The notes: a model not told the origin generated them from the sequence alone. 64,000 nucleotides of DNA from an uncultured Pelagibacteraceae bacterium (GCA_902580505.1 CACHLB010000001.1:62001-126000), one strand, 5' to 3'; positions 22,887-30,103 are shown, numbered from the stretch's first letter. Made by a program: numbers and translations.

Positions 22887-22960
22887 TGGAGCGGGTAAAG
22901 GGAATCGAACCCTTACATCCAGCTTGGAAGGCTAGCGTTCTACCATTGAACTACACCCGC
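22887..22960 (-). tRNA. tRNA-Gly (UCC anticodon)
   Basis: A 74-base gene with encoded CCA and acceptor stem GCGGGTG. The anticodon stem CTAGC/GCTAG encloses CTTCCAA, giving TCC, which reads GGA and GGG. It lies 38 bases upstream of tuf in the same direction. Confidence 0.97.
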
Positions 22961-23001
22961 AACACCCAAGTACACTCCATGTTATAAAAAAAATTATTGA
23001 A

Positions 23002-23087
<86 letters not shown>

Positions 23088-23103
23088 TTAATATAATTTT
23101 AGG

Positions 23104-23173
23104 GGGAAGCACCCCATGTTCAATAAAGCTTTAAACAACATGCGTTTTATATATTTTTATTGTACAAATGCAA
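23104..23173 (-). promoter_or_regulatory. promoter and leader hairpin of the tRNA-Tyr/tuf operon
   Basis: On the minus strand -35 TTGCAT (23168-23173) and -10 TATAAA (23146-23151) are 16 bases apart, pointing at tRNA-Tyr. Between promoter and tRNA lies a short GC hairpin, GGGG TGCTTC CCCC. This 139-base gap between tRNA-Tyr and rlmB also contains the unseen start signals of rlmB on the other strand. Confidence 0.5.
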
Positions 23174-23226
23174 TACGTGAAATAAAGGAAAATAGCTAAA
23201 AAAATAGTGTAAATTCAACATTTATC

Positions 23227-23970
23227 ATGAACAAATCATCTTTTTTTATAGTTGGAAAACATGCGGTTATTGAAGCATTAAAAAATCCTGAAAGAAAAGT
23301 ATTGAAAATTTTTCTCACGGAAGAAAGTAAAAAAAATATACACAGAGTTAGCTCAAGAAAAAATCTTCTTAAAGATTTAAAAATTTATTATAAGACACGT
23401 AAAGAACTTGACAAATATTGTTCAAAAGATGGAATAACTCACCAAGGATATGTTGCCGAAATAGAGCATTTTGAAAAAAAAAATTTAAAAGAATTTATCA
23501 AAATAAAAAAAGATTTAACTTTTGCATGTTTAGATGAAGTAACAGATCCTAGAAATATCGGCTCTATAATTAGAAGTGCTGCATCATTTGATATAGATGG
23601 AATAATCATTAAAGAAAGACATTTTCCTTCAGAAAGTAAACTTATGTATAAATCTGCAAGTGGAAGTTTGGAGCACATAAATATATTTGAGGTGTCAAAC
23701 ATAAATACAACTCTCAAATTCCTAAGGGAAAAAAATTTTTGGATTTATGGTTTTGAAGCAAACTGTGAGAAAAGCTTTAACGAAATTAAATGGAACGGAA
23801 ATAATATTTTATTATTTGGTTCAGAGGGATTTGGTATTAGAGAACATACAAAAAAATATACAGATTTTTCAGTAAAAATAGATATAAATAAAAAAATTGA
23901 GAGTTTAAATATATCTAATAGCGCTGCAATTGTTTTTCATCATATAAAACAATATAAAAATAAAACTTGA
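23227..23970 (+). CDS. rlmB: 23S rRNA (guanosine-2'-O)-methyltransferase RlmB-like, SpoU family
   Basis: Probable SAM-dependent 2'-O-ribose methylase of 23S rRNA (G2251 in E. coli). The three SPOUT motifs are clear: DEVTDPRNIGSIIRSAASF near 98-116, LLFGSEGFGI near 197-206 and IESLNISNSAAIVFH near 221-235, which form the knotted SAM site. An N-terminal substrate-binding domain precedes them. At 247 residues it has RlmB length, but TrmH-type tRNA substrate cannot be excluded. It is divergent from the tRNA-Tyr operon and followed by tRNA-Thr. Confidence 0.88.
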   Translation: MNKSSFFIVGKHAVIEALKNPERKVLKIFLTEESKKNIHRVSSRKNLLKDLKIYYKTRKELDKYCSKDGITHQGYVAEIEHFEKKNLKEFIKIKKDLTFACLDEVTDPRNIGSIIRSAASFDIDGIIIKERHFPSESKLMYKSASGSLEHINIFEVSNINTTLKFLREKNFWIYGFEANCEKSFNEIKWNGNNILLFGSEGFGIREHTKKYTDFSVKIDINKKIESLNISNSAAIVFHHIKQYKNKT

Positions 23971-23994
23971 TAATATTAAAAATCATAATACAAA
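23967..23994 (+). promoter_or_regulatory. putative promoter of tRNA-Thr
   Basis: TTGATA (23967-23972) and TACAAA (23989-23994) are 16 bases apart, and the tRNA begins ten bases further on. The -35 element overlaps the rlmB stop codon. The match is moderate and AT-rich sequence gives chance hits. Confidence 0.4.
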
Positions 23995-24003
23995 ACTCTT
24001 CAT

Positions 24004-24079
24004 GCCCTTGTAGCTCAGCTGGTAGAGCAATTGATTTGTAATCAATAGGTCCGCGGTTCGAGTCCGTGCGGGGGCACCA
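24004..24079 (+). tRNA. tRNA-Thr (UGU anticodon), integration target
   Basis: A 76-base gene with encoded CCA. The acceptor stem pairs GCCCTTG with CGGGGGC using two G-U pairs; the anticodon stem ATTGA/TCAAT encloses TTTGTAA, giving TGT, which reads ACA. Its last 54 bases are repeated exactly at 25688-25741, so it is the intact attachment site of the element that follows. Confidence 0.97.
24026..24079 (+). repeat. direct repeat, left (tRNA-side) attachment site
   Basis: This 54-base stretch, from the end of the tRNA-Thr D-arm to the CCA, is identical to 25688-25741 and both flanking bases differ. A repeat of the tRNA 3' half is the usual product of tyrosine-recombinase integration into a tRNA gene. 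Confidence 0.9.
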
Positions 24080-24122
24080 CTTCACTTACTTTTTTATCAA
24101 AAATATTTATGCAAAAACTATT

Positions 24123-24156
24123 CTGACGACAATAAGTGTTGTCAGATTGTTGTCAG
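24123..24156. repeat. left cluster of TTGTCAG repeats with an inverted copy
   Basis: CTGACGACA and TGTTGTCAG form an inverted pair around a five-base spacer (24123-24145), and a further direct copy GTTGTCAG follows at 24149-24156. The 15-mer GTCAGATTGTTGTCA (24141-24155) recurs at the other end of the element. The cluster lies eight bases past the stop of the exported-protein gene, so it could also serve as its transcription end or be recombinase arm sites. Confidence 0.6.
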
Positions 24157-24164
24157 ATTAATTT

Positions 24165-24626
24165 TTAGTTTTTATTTGACCACTCAATTACAAAATTTTT
24201 GGTTAATTCCTCAACTGTATTTACCAAATTGATATTGAAACTATTTGGTGGACCTTTTCGGTATCTACCTTCTTTATACAGAACATATGGTACTGCAATT
24301 TTATAGTTTGCAGAATTAGTAGTTTCCCACCATTCTAACACTGATAAATCCGCATGACCAAAACATCCTATATCTTCCTCAACCATTATTTGAACGTGTA
24401 AAGCTAAAAGTGAAGCACTATTGTCAACAAGCTTAATATTTGAATTTGATAAAATATATTTTATCGAAGTTTCTAAACTATTTTTGGTTACACCACATAA
24501 TTCAGTTACAGATAATTCAAGTTTAAACTCTTTAAGTCCTTTAAGACTATCCTTATGAATAGACTTTGAATATGCCTCACCACTAAATAAAAAAACAATA
24601 ACCGCGATCCCTAAAAGTTTTTTCAT
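24165..24626 (-). CDS. small exported protein of unknown function, element cargo
   Basis: I do not recognise the family. The 153-residue product starts MKKLLGIAVIVFLFSGEAYS, a typical Sec signal peptide with likely cleavage near residue 20-21, so it should be periplasmic; no lipobox Cys is visible. The mature part has two cysteines (44 and 88) that could form a disulfide, a mixed alpha/beta pattern and an aromatic stretch around LEWWETT. Its ATG overlaps the stop of the nuclease gene by four bases, so the two are coupled. An envelope-side partner or immunity role is conceivable but unsupported. Confidence 0.75.
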   Translation of the reverse strand: MKKLLGIAVIVFLFSGEAYSKSIHKDSLKGLKEFKLELSVTELCGVTKNSLETSIKYILSNSNIKLVDNSASLLALHVQIMVEEDIGCFGHADLSVLEWWETTNSANYKIAVPYVLYKEGRYRKGPPNSFNINLVNTVEELTKNFVIEWSNKN

Positions 24627-25600
24627 TGTTTAAATTTAGCTTTTAATTCTTCAATTGTATATGGAGGATTTTTTCTATGAACCATTCTATGACAGTTAGC
24701 ACACAAAACTCTGAAATCCTCCTTAGGATTAAATTTAAGAGCTTTGCCCTCTGGTAAATTTGACAAAGGTGTAAGATGATGAGCTTCTATGTATGTCTCA
24801 CCTTTTTTATTCAAACTCAAGTCACCATAAAACTTTTTAAAATCAAAGCCACAAGCTTCACAAACGTATCCCCTAACCTTTTTTACCTCTTTAGATGTGT
24901 TAGGATTACGCTCAATACTTCTGTGTCTTCTATACTTTTTTCTCTCTTCAAGATTTTGATCTTTAAGGTTTTCTGGCTCAAAATCAGTACCAGCTAAATT
25001 GGTATCTAATCCTCCTCTATGGGTAAGCAGTAAGTATAATTCTAAAATTTTTCTAAGATCGTTTTGAAGTTTTTCCTCTTCAGGTAAATTGTTTGTGTCG
25101 TACATTACCCCAAATGCGTGACCAGGTTCATATAATTTTGGTCTATGCGAATTTGATAAATTTGCTGATAAATCAATTTCACTATGATCAAAAAAGTTTT
25201 TGTATTCACTTATTCGATCTCTAATAAAAGATGCTCGTCTTGAAAGTTCTTGCATAGCTTTCTTTTGACCTAATTCATCTGTCAAGAAAGTTACACCCTG
25301 ATTTAAACTTAAATAAACTCTTTTCATATCCACAGAAAATAAATACACAACGTCATAACCGTTTTGTGTCGTTGTTGTAACTTCAGGATCCATAATCGCT
25401 ATCCAAGGAACATCTGCCCAAGCTTGATGAATACCAGCACTACTTCTAAATAAAAAATTTCCTGCAAAATCTCCGAGTGTTGGTCTTATTAAATCTTTCG
25501 CACACTTTCTAACATAGTCAGCTAATGGATGACCTTTAAGATCTTGAGTTTTTGAATCTAAATATTTTTGAGATATTTCACTTAATGCATCTCTTATCAT
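24623..25600 (-). CDS. MrcB_N (DUF3578)-HNH endonuclease, type IV restriction-like
   Basis: The 325-residue product joins an N-terminal MrcB_N/DUF3578-like region (about residues 10-190, with the stretch VVYLFSVDMKRVYLSLNQG) to a C-terminal HNH nuclease. In the HNH part two zinc cysteine pairs, Cys247/Cys250 and Cys300/Cys303, flank His274-His275 (EAHHLTPL) and His308, so the active site looks complete. Proteins with this architecture are annotated as modification-dependent (5-methylcytosine type) restriction enzymes; no methylase is present, as expected for type IV. It is the upstream gene of the two-gene element and probably antiphage defence. Target specificity is unknown. Confidence 0.85.
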   Translation of the reverse strand: MIRDALSEISQKYLDSKTQDLKGHPLADYVRKCAKDLIRPTLGDFAGNFLFRSSAGIHQAWADVPWIAIMDPEVTTTTQNGYDVVYLFSVDMKRVYLSLNQGVTFLTDELGQKKAMQELSRRASFIRDRISEYKNFFDHSEIDLSANLSNSHRPKLYEPGHAFGVMYDTNNLPEEEKLQNDLRKILELYLLLTHRGGLDTNLAGTDFEPENLKDQNLEERKKYRRHRSIERNPNTSKEVKKVRGYVCEACGFDFKKFYGDLSLNKKGETYIEAHHLTPLSNLPEGKALKFNPKEDFRVLCANCHRMVHRKNPPYTIEELKAKFKQ

Positions 25601-25615
25601 AAAAAAAGTTTACCA

Positions 25616-25635
25616 TTGTCGTCAGATTGTTGTCA
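25616..25635. repeat. right cluster of TTGTC-type repeats
   Basis: TTGTCGTCAG runs into TTGTTGTCA here. The first ten bases are the exact reverse complement of 24123-24132, and the 15-mer at 25621-25635 is identical to 24141-24155 in the same orientation. It lies just past the predicted -10 of the nuclease gene, so it could be an operator as well as a recombination arm site. Confidence 0.6.
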
Positions 25636-25637
25636 CG

Positions 25638-25666
25638 TATTAATTATTTATGAAATAATGTTGCAA
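25638..25666 (-). promoter_or_regulatory. putative promoter of the nuclease gene
   Basis: On the minus strand -35 TTGCAA (25661-25666) and -10 TTAATA (25638-25643) are 17 bases apart, about 40 bases before the nuclease ATG. Transcription would start inside the TTGTC repeat cluster, which suggests repeat-binding control. No clear Shine-Dalgarno sequence follows. Confidence 0.4.
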
Positions 25667-25687
25667 ACAGATGTTTATTTAAACTTC

Positions 25688-25741
25688 AGCAATTGATTTG
25701 TAATCAATAGGTCCGCGGTTCGAGTCCGTGCGGGGGCACCA
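25688..25741 (+). repeat. direct repeat, right attachment site (partial tRNA-Thr)
   Basis: Identical over 54 bases to the 3' part of tRNA-Thr including CCA, but without the acceptor 5' strand and D-arm, so it cannot make a functional tRNA. It directly abuts the nadK stop codon. Confidence 0.9.
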
Positions 25742-26512
25742 TTAATTTACTTCGTTTCTTAACTGTTCAATTTTAATTTTTTTCTGAAGACTTCTATTTT
25801 TGTCAAATATTAAATTAAACTTAATTTTTTTGTTAGTTTTAATTGATATTGATTTTGCGTTTCTTACCTCGAAATTATCAGCTACAGCACTAATGGGTCT
25901 CTTTATATGATTTAAATTCTTAATTGTGATTTTAGATTTATCACTAACTATTTTTCCTTTCCATCTTCTAGGTCTAAAAGCACTTATTGGACTTATTGAC
26001 AACTTATTGGAATCTATGCTCAGAATAGGGCCATGAACGGATAGATTATAAGCTGTACTGCCAGCAGGTGTTGATACCAGGACACCATCAGAAATTAAAT
26101 GTTTTATAATTTGTTTTTTACCATTTGAAATAGTTAATGATGCAGTTTGTCTGCTTTGTCTTAGGACTGAGATTTCATTAATTGCAATACATTTTTTTAT
26201 AGTGTTTGATTTATTTTTTACACTCATTTCTAACGGAGATATTGAGACTAATCTTCCTTTGACTAAATTTTTATAATTTGTTTTTTCAGAATACTTATTC
26301 ATAAGGAAACCATAGTTTCCTGAATTTATTCCATAAAAAGGTTTTTTGTATTTATTATATTTTTTTAATGTTTCGAGCATAAAACCATCACCACCTATCA
26401 CAATTATTAAATTAGATTTTGATAAAGAACATGTCTTTATTCTTTTTAGGACTGCATTTTTAATTTTAGATGATCTAGAATTTTTGTCTGAAACTACAAA
26501 GGCGTTTATCAT
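25742..26512 (-). CDS. nadK: NAD kinase
   Basis: Phosphorylates NAD to NADP, the only route to NADP. The GGDG motif (IVIGGDGFML) lies near residues 38-47, and the conserved NE motif and DGVLVSTPAGSTAYNLS block are present. I use the start giving MINAFVVSDKN (256 residues), three bases after tRNA-Leu; the open frame extends 13 codons further but that is tRNA sequence. The stop codon touches the right attachment repeat. With the tRNA removed by processing, the message would have almost no leader. Confidence 0.94.
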   Translation of the reverse strand: MINAFVVSDKNSRSSKIKNAVLKRIKTCSLSKSNLIIVIGGDGFMLETLKKYNKYKKPFYGINSGNYGFLMNKYSEKTNYKNLVKGRLVSISPLEMSVKNKSNTIKKCIAINEISVLRQSRQTASLTISNGKKQIIKHLISDGVLVSTPAGSTAYNLSVHGPILSIDSNKLSISPISAFRPRRWKGKIVSDKSKITIKNLNHIKRPISAVADNFEVRNAKSISIKTNKKIKFNLIFDKNRSLQKKIKIEQLRNEVN

Positions 26513-26515
26513 TAG

Positions 26516-26601
26516 TGGTGCCCTCGGCCAGACTCGAACTGGCACTCCCAAAAGGGCAAGGATTTTAAGTCCTTTGTGTCTACCAATTTCACCACGAGGG
26601 C
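26516..26601 (-). tRNA. tRNA-Leu (UAA anticodon)
   Basis: An 86-base type II tRNA with encoded CCA, acceptor stem GCCCTCG/CGAGGGC and anticodon loop CTTAAAA, giving TAA, which reads UUA and UUG. It is directly upstream of nadK on the same strand, three bases from its start codon. Confidence 0.97.
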
Positions 26602-26617
26602 ATTTATAAAATTCATC

Positions 26618-26645
26618 GTTATATATATTTAAATTTATATCTCAA
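26618..26645 (-). promoter_or_regulatory. promoter of tRNA-Leu/nadK
   Basis: On the minus strand -35 TTGAGA (26640-26645) and -10 TATAAC (26618-26623) are 16 bases apart; transcription would start about ten bases before the tRNA. The -35 touches the stop codon of the preceding gene. Confidence 0.5.
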
Positions 26646-27938
26646 CTATATTAAATTGTATTGATATTCTCTAGCTTCAATTATTTCTTTTTGTAAATTT
26701 AGCTCAACATCGTCTAATCTTATAAATTGATCTTTCATTATATCATTCTTTAAGATTGCATTATCAGTATAACCCATAGGTAAGATTCTTTCTTGTTTGG
26801 ATTTTTTAGATGAAATCAACCTTCCCCTTGCACAATAACCCCCTTCTCCATCAAGTTTTTGTCCAGCTTTTAAATCTTTTTTTGCGACACTAGCTATCTC
26901 AGCATTAAAATTTTTTGTATGACCTGTTGCCTTTTTATCAAGCACTAAAGAATAAATTGATTGAGCTAATTCTAATCCAATATAATGATAAGGCCTCCAA
27001 ATGGCTGAATAACTTCCCGAAGTGTCAGTTACCATTCCATAGTCTTTAAAACAATTTTTCACATACTCATTTTGTGCTTTAATAACTACATATATTCCCC
27101 ATCTTAGATCATTGGGAATATCTTTTTTATCCAAATCAATGCTTGAAATCACTTCTACTTGACCTGAATAATCTAATAAACCACCTTCAGACTTTGGAAT
27201 TAATTTTTTGGCAATGTCATAAACTCCAATTGGAGGATAAGTTAATCCACCATTTGGACACTTTAAATCTGTCGCATTACTAACTGCACACATTTCAATT
27301 GATGACTTATCTCCACATAAAAAACTATTAAACATTTTTGGATTCATCCCAGATTCATTTTCAGCTCTTTCTTTAGTTAAACCATAGTGTCCCCAAACAG
27401 TTTCTGGTGTCGAATATTCAAATGATGGATGATATTTTGTCCCTTTACCTGCACATACAACCTCAAAACCATTTAATTTTGCCCATTCAATTTGTTCTAA
27501 TATTAATGATGGCTGATCACCATAAGCCATTGAACAGATAACGTTGTTTTTTTTAGCTAAATCAGACAAATACTTTCCACACAAAACATCTGCCTCAACA
27601 TTAACCATTATTACATGCTTTTTGCTTTCTATGATTTTCTTTGCATGTAATGTGCCTGCTATAGGGTTGCCTGTAGCTTCAATAAATACATCAATTTCTC
27701 TGTTAAAAACTTTGTCTAAATTATCTGCAAAATTAATCTTTTGTATAGTTTCACTAGATAATCCACTATTTAAACAATTTTTTTTTGCTCTCTCAATATC
27801 AAGTTCTATGATTGTATCTATAATGATTTTGTTTAATTGATTATATTGAGCGAGAAACATTGAAACAAATTTCCCACAGCCAACAAAAGCAACTCTGATT
27901 GGTTTTTTTAAATTTTGAAGTTTAGTATATAAATACAC
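26646..27938 (-). CDS. homoserine-dehydrogenase-like oxidoreductase with C-terminal SAF domain
   Basis: The 430-residue product has an N-terminal Rossmann domain with VAFVGCGKFVSMF near residues 17-29 and an oxidoreductase core resembling homoserine dehydrogenase and Gfo/Idh proteins. The C-terminal part from about residue 350 (VAKKDLKAGQKLDGEGGYCARG) is an SAF domain. This is the architecture of the predicted homoserine dehydrogenase group COG4091, whose substrate is not settled. It directly follows an AzlCD exporter pair, so it may handle a small amino or hydroxy acid. The pathway is unknown. Confidence 0.8.
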   Translation of the reverse strand: MYLYTKLQNLKKPIRVAFVGCGKFVSMFLAQYNQLNKIIIDTIIELDIERAKKNCLNSGLSSETIQKINFADNLDKVFNREIDVFIEATGNPIAGTLHAKKIIESKKHVIMVNVEADVLCGKYLSDLAKKNNVICSMAYGDQPSLILEQIEWAKLNGFEVVCAGKGTKYHPSFEYSTPETVWGHYGLTKERAENESGMNPKMFNSFLCGDKSSIEMCAVSNATDLKCPNGGLTYPPIGVYDIAKKLIPKSEGGLLDYSGQVEVISSIDLDKKDIPNDLRWGIYVVIKAQNEYVKNCFKDYGMVTDTSGSYSAIWRPYHYIGLELAQSIYSLVLDKKATGHTKNFNAEIASVAKKDLKAGQKLDGEGGYCARGRLISSKKSKQERILPMGYTDNAILKNDIMKDQFIRLDDVELNLQKEIIEAREYQYNLI

Positions 27939-27942
27939 AGGT

Positions 27943-28260
27943 CTATCTTAATAAGAAAAAAATAATAAACCAATAAGATAATAATCCTGAAACAATAGTG
28001 GCGATTACACTCCTTGAGTAAAATCCAACAACTAAAGCAACAATTGCACCATAAATTTTTGGATCTGTGATTTCTACAAATGAACCAAAATCATTAAAAA
28101 AAATACCAGGAAATATTATTGCTGGAAATACGGCTGCTGGAACATAATTAAGAACTTCTTTAACTTTTGTTCCAAGCATTTCTCTATCAATTAAAGCGAC
28201 CATGGCCATCCTAGAGAAATAAGTTACAATTCCAGATACTATAATTGAAAACCAGGTCAT
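27943..28260 (-). CDS. azlD: AzlD-type branched-chain amino acid exporter small subunit
   Basis: A 105-residue inner-membrane protein with about four hydrophobic segments and the family pattern FPAIIFPGIFF. AzlD partners AzlC in export of branched-chain amino acids and analogues. Its start overlaps the azlC stop by four bases (ATGA), so the pair is coupled, and the SAF-domain enzyme follows four bases later. Confidence 0.85.
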   Translation of the reverse strand: MTWFSIIVSGIVTYFSRMAMVALIDREMLGTKVKEVLNYVPAAVFPAIIFPGIFFNDFGSFVEITDPKIYGAIVALVVGFYSRSVIATIVSGLLSYWFIIFFLLR

Positions 28261-28943
28261 TTTTTAAACCTCAACATTATAAAGGCAGCAATTAGAGCGA
28301 CTATAGGAGATAATATTATGTAAGATTTAAATGGAGCATTAAATAAAATTAATGATGCAAATCCAGATACCAACATCACAAAAACATGATCTAATTTTCT
28401 TAAGTCATTTACAATAATCGCTAAAAAAGTGAGAGGGATCGCAAATTTTAAACCCAATTCTTCAGGAATAAATGAACCCAATATTATTCCACTAATTGTG
28501 GATAACTGCCAACAAAACCAAAGTGTTACTCCTGTACCAAGAACATAATAATGTGGATTAGATAAATTTTTATTTTGTTTAATGTACTTGTTAGACTCTG
28601 CAAAGCCTTGGTCTACAATAAAATAAGAAATAAATAATTTTTTAATAAAGCTCAGTTTTTCTAAATACTCGGATAAAACTGCTCCATATAATAAATGTCT
28701 CGAGTTTATTACTCCAACTGATGTAATGGCTACTAATGACGAAGCACCACCTGACAAAAGTTGCATAAATATTATCTGTGAAGCGCCACCAAAAATAATC
28801 AAGGAAGTTGCATAAACTAAAATTGGATCAAAACCTAATTCAATACCAATAGCTCCAGTTATAATTCCGAAAGGAATTACCGATAACATATGAGGTAAAA
28901 CAGCAACTATACCTTTAAAAAATATTTTAGATTTTGAAAGCAT
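28257..28943 (-). CDS. azlC: AzlC-type branched-chain amino acid exporter large subunit
   Basis: A 228-residue membrane protein with about six to seven hydrophobic segments and the AzlC patterns GIITGAIGIELGF near residue 24 and GGASQIIFMQLL near residue 52. With AzlD it forms an exporter, known for leucine analogues and for valine or methionine in other bacteria. It lies three bases after a GGCT-fold gene. The actual substrate cannot be read from sequence. Confidence 0.87.
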   Translation of the reverse strand: MLSKSKIFFKGIVAVLPHMLSVIPFGIITGAIGIELGFDPILVYATSLIIFGGASQIIFMQLLSGGASSLVAITSVGVINSRHLLYGAVLSEYLEKLSFIKKLFISYFIVDQGFAESNKYIKQNKNLSNPHYYVLGTGVTLWFCWQLSTISGIILGSFIPEELGLKFAIPLTFLAIIVNDLRKLDHVFVMLVSGFASLILFNAPFKSYIILSPIVALIAAFIMLRFKK

Positions 28944-28946
28944 TAA

Positions 28947-29351
28947 TTAAAAGTTCACTAAAGCTTTTTTGAGATATTTTTGATCTAATTTACAATCTTT
29001 ATAGCCTTGTTTAACCACATTTAGATATCTTTCGGTTGGATATCTAAAAATTGTTTTTTTAGGCATTATATAAGTCATCACTATATTGTTGTAATACTTA
29101 AAATACATTTTTTTATATAAAATTGGATAGTCTTCATAAATATCTAATTTTTTTTCATCACTTTTAGATATCTCATACAATCCACCAGGCACGATGGAGT
29201 TATTTTTCTTTTCTATATCTGCTGCGCGATATTTGCTTCTGAAATTAAGTGTGTAACCTTTTAAATTAATTTTTTTTAGATATTTTGAATCTTTACATCT
29301 TCTTTTCATTTGAAAATGATTTAGATTACTACCATAAGCAAAATAAAGCAT
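28947..29351 (-). CDS. gamma-glutamylcyclotransferase-like (AIG2 family) protein
   Basis: The N-terminal YFAYGSNLN motif at residues 3-11 is the substrate-binding loop of the GGCT fold, and an acidic residue in IYEDYP near 73 could be the catalytic Glu. Members cleave gamma-glutamyl or glutamylamine compounds to 5-oxoproline. At 134 residues it is a normal single-domain protein. It lies between the cinA-like and azlC genes in the same direction; the true substrate is unknown. Confidence 0.8.
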   Translation of the reverse strand: MLYFAYGSNLNHFQMKRRCKDSKYLKKINLKGYTLNFRSKYRAADIEKKNNSIVPGGLYEISKSDEKKLDIYEDYPILYKKMYFKYYNNIVMTYIMPKKTIFRYPTERYLNVVKQGYKDCKLDQKYLKKALVNF

Positions 29352-29353
29352 AA

Positions 29354-30103
29354 TTAACGCTCAACTATTTCAATTTGTTTATCTTTTACAAATTTAAGTA
29401 TTTCTGAGTTACATTTATCAATTTTTGTTTTATCAACTGATCGAACAACAATTGATACTCCTAATTTACCAGCTTTAAAAAATGGATAACTTCCAATTTC
29501 AACTTCAGAATTATTATTCTGTACCTCTGTTAAGGATTTAGCTATTTCACTTTCAACAGTTCTTAAATTAATTGTTTCACTTAATATTGGCTCTCCACCA
29601 ACTAAAAGATTATTTAAACTTCCAAGCATTGCCTTCATAATAGATGGGACACCTGGAAGACAAAATACGTTTTCAACATAAAATCCTGGTGCGCCACTCG
29701 ATGGATTCAAAATTAAATTAGCACTGACAGGCATTTTTGCCATCTTTTGTCTACCTTCATTAAATTCACCTGGTTTATAATAATTTTCTAATATTGAAAA
29801 AGCCTCTTTATGAAATCCATATTCGATATTAAATGCTTTAGAAACAGATTCAGCTGTGATGTCATCATGAGTTGGTCCTATTCCTCCCGTGGTAAATATA
29901 TATGAATATTTTTCTCTCAGTTCATTAATAGTATTTATAATAATATTTTCATCATCAGGAATTACTCTAACTTCTGCTACAGGTATGCCTAATGAATTTA
30001 ACCAGATTGCTAAAGTGCTTGTATTAACATCTTGTGTTCTACCTGAGAGAACTTCGTTACCGATAATTAAAATACCAGCATTTATCTCTTTTTTATTTTG
30101 CAT
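29354..30103 (-). CDS. CinA N-terminal-type (MoaB/MogA-like) protein
   Basis: The product resembles the N-terminal half of CinA: LIIGNEVLSGRTQDVNTS near residues 12-29, then FTTGGIGPTHDD near 70-81, the molybdopterin-binding-like fold with probable pyrophosphatase activity on NAD-related nucleotides. At 249 residues it lacks the C-terminal nicotinamide-nucleotide deamidase domain of full CinA. It is divergent from sfsA across only 22 bases, so promoters must overlap coding sequence. Confidence 0.85.
   Translation of the reverse strand: MQNKKEINAGILIIGNEVLSGRTQDVNTSTLAIWLNSLGIPVAEVRVIPDDENIIINTINELREKYSYIFTTGGIGPTHDDITAESVSKAFNIEYGFHKEAFSILENYYKPGEFNEGRQKMAKMPVSANLILNPSSGAPGFYVENVFCLPGVPSIMKAMLGSLNNLLVGGEPILSETINLRTVESEIAKSLTEVQNNNSEVEIGSYPFFKAGKLGVSIVVRSVDKTKIDKCNSEILKFVKDKQIEIVER

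Larger units (their letters stand above)
24080..25741. mobile_element. 1.66-kb tRNA-Thr-integrated mini-element without an integrase
   Basis: The unit lies between the intact tRNA-Thr and a duplicate of its 3' part and is 1662 bases long from repeat to repeat. Removing it would place the tRNA-Thr CCA directly against the nadK stop codon. It holds two genes on the minus strand, an MrcB_N-HNH nuclease and a small exported protein, and a set of TTGTCAG-type repeats near both ends. No recombinase, replication or packaging gene fits inside. It may be a satellite mobilised in trans or the remnant of a larger island that kept its ends. Confidence 0.8.

Noticed and set aside
23104..23115. Terminator upstream of rlmB
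   Set aside because: The short GC hairpin lies between the tRNA-Tyr promoter and the tRNA, where a terminator would block the operon; no U-run follows.
24080..24164. Remnant integrase coding sequence next to tRNA-Thr
   Set aside because: The stretch has no open frame of useful length and no tyrosine-recombinase motif; it contains only repeats and AT-rich DNA.
25688..25741. A second tRNA-Thr gene
   Set aside because: Only the 3' part is present; the 5' acceptor strand and D-arm are replaced by unrelated sequence, so it is an attachment-site duplicate.
26513..26551. Extended NAD kinase start inside tRNA-Leu
   Set aside because: The 13 extra residues are encoded by the tRNA 3' half, which is removed by processing and would not be conserved as protein.
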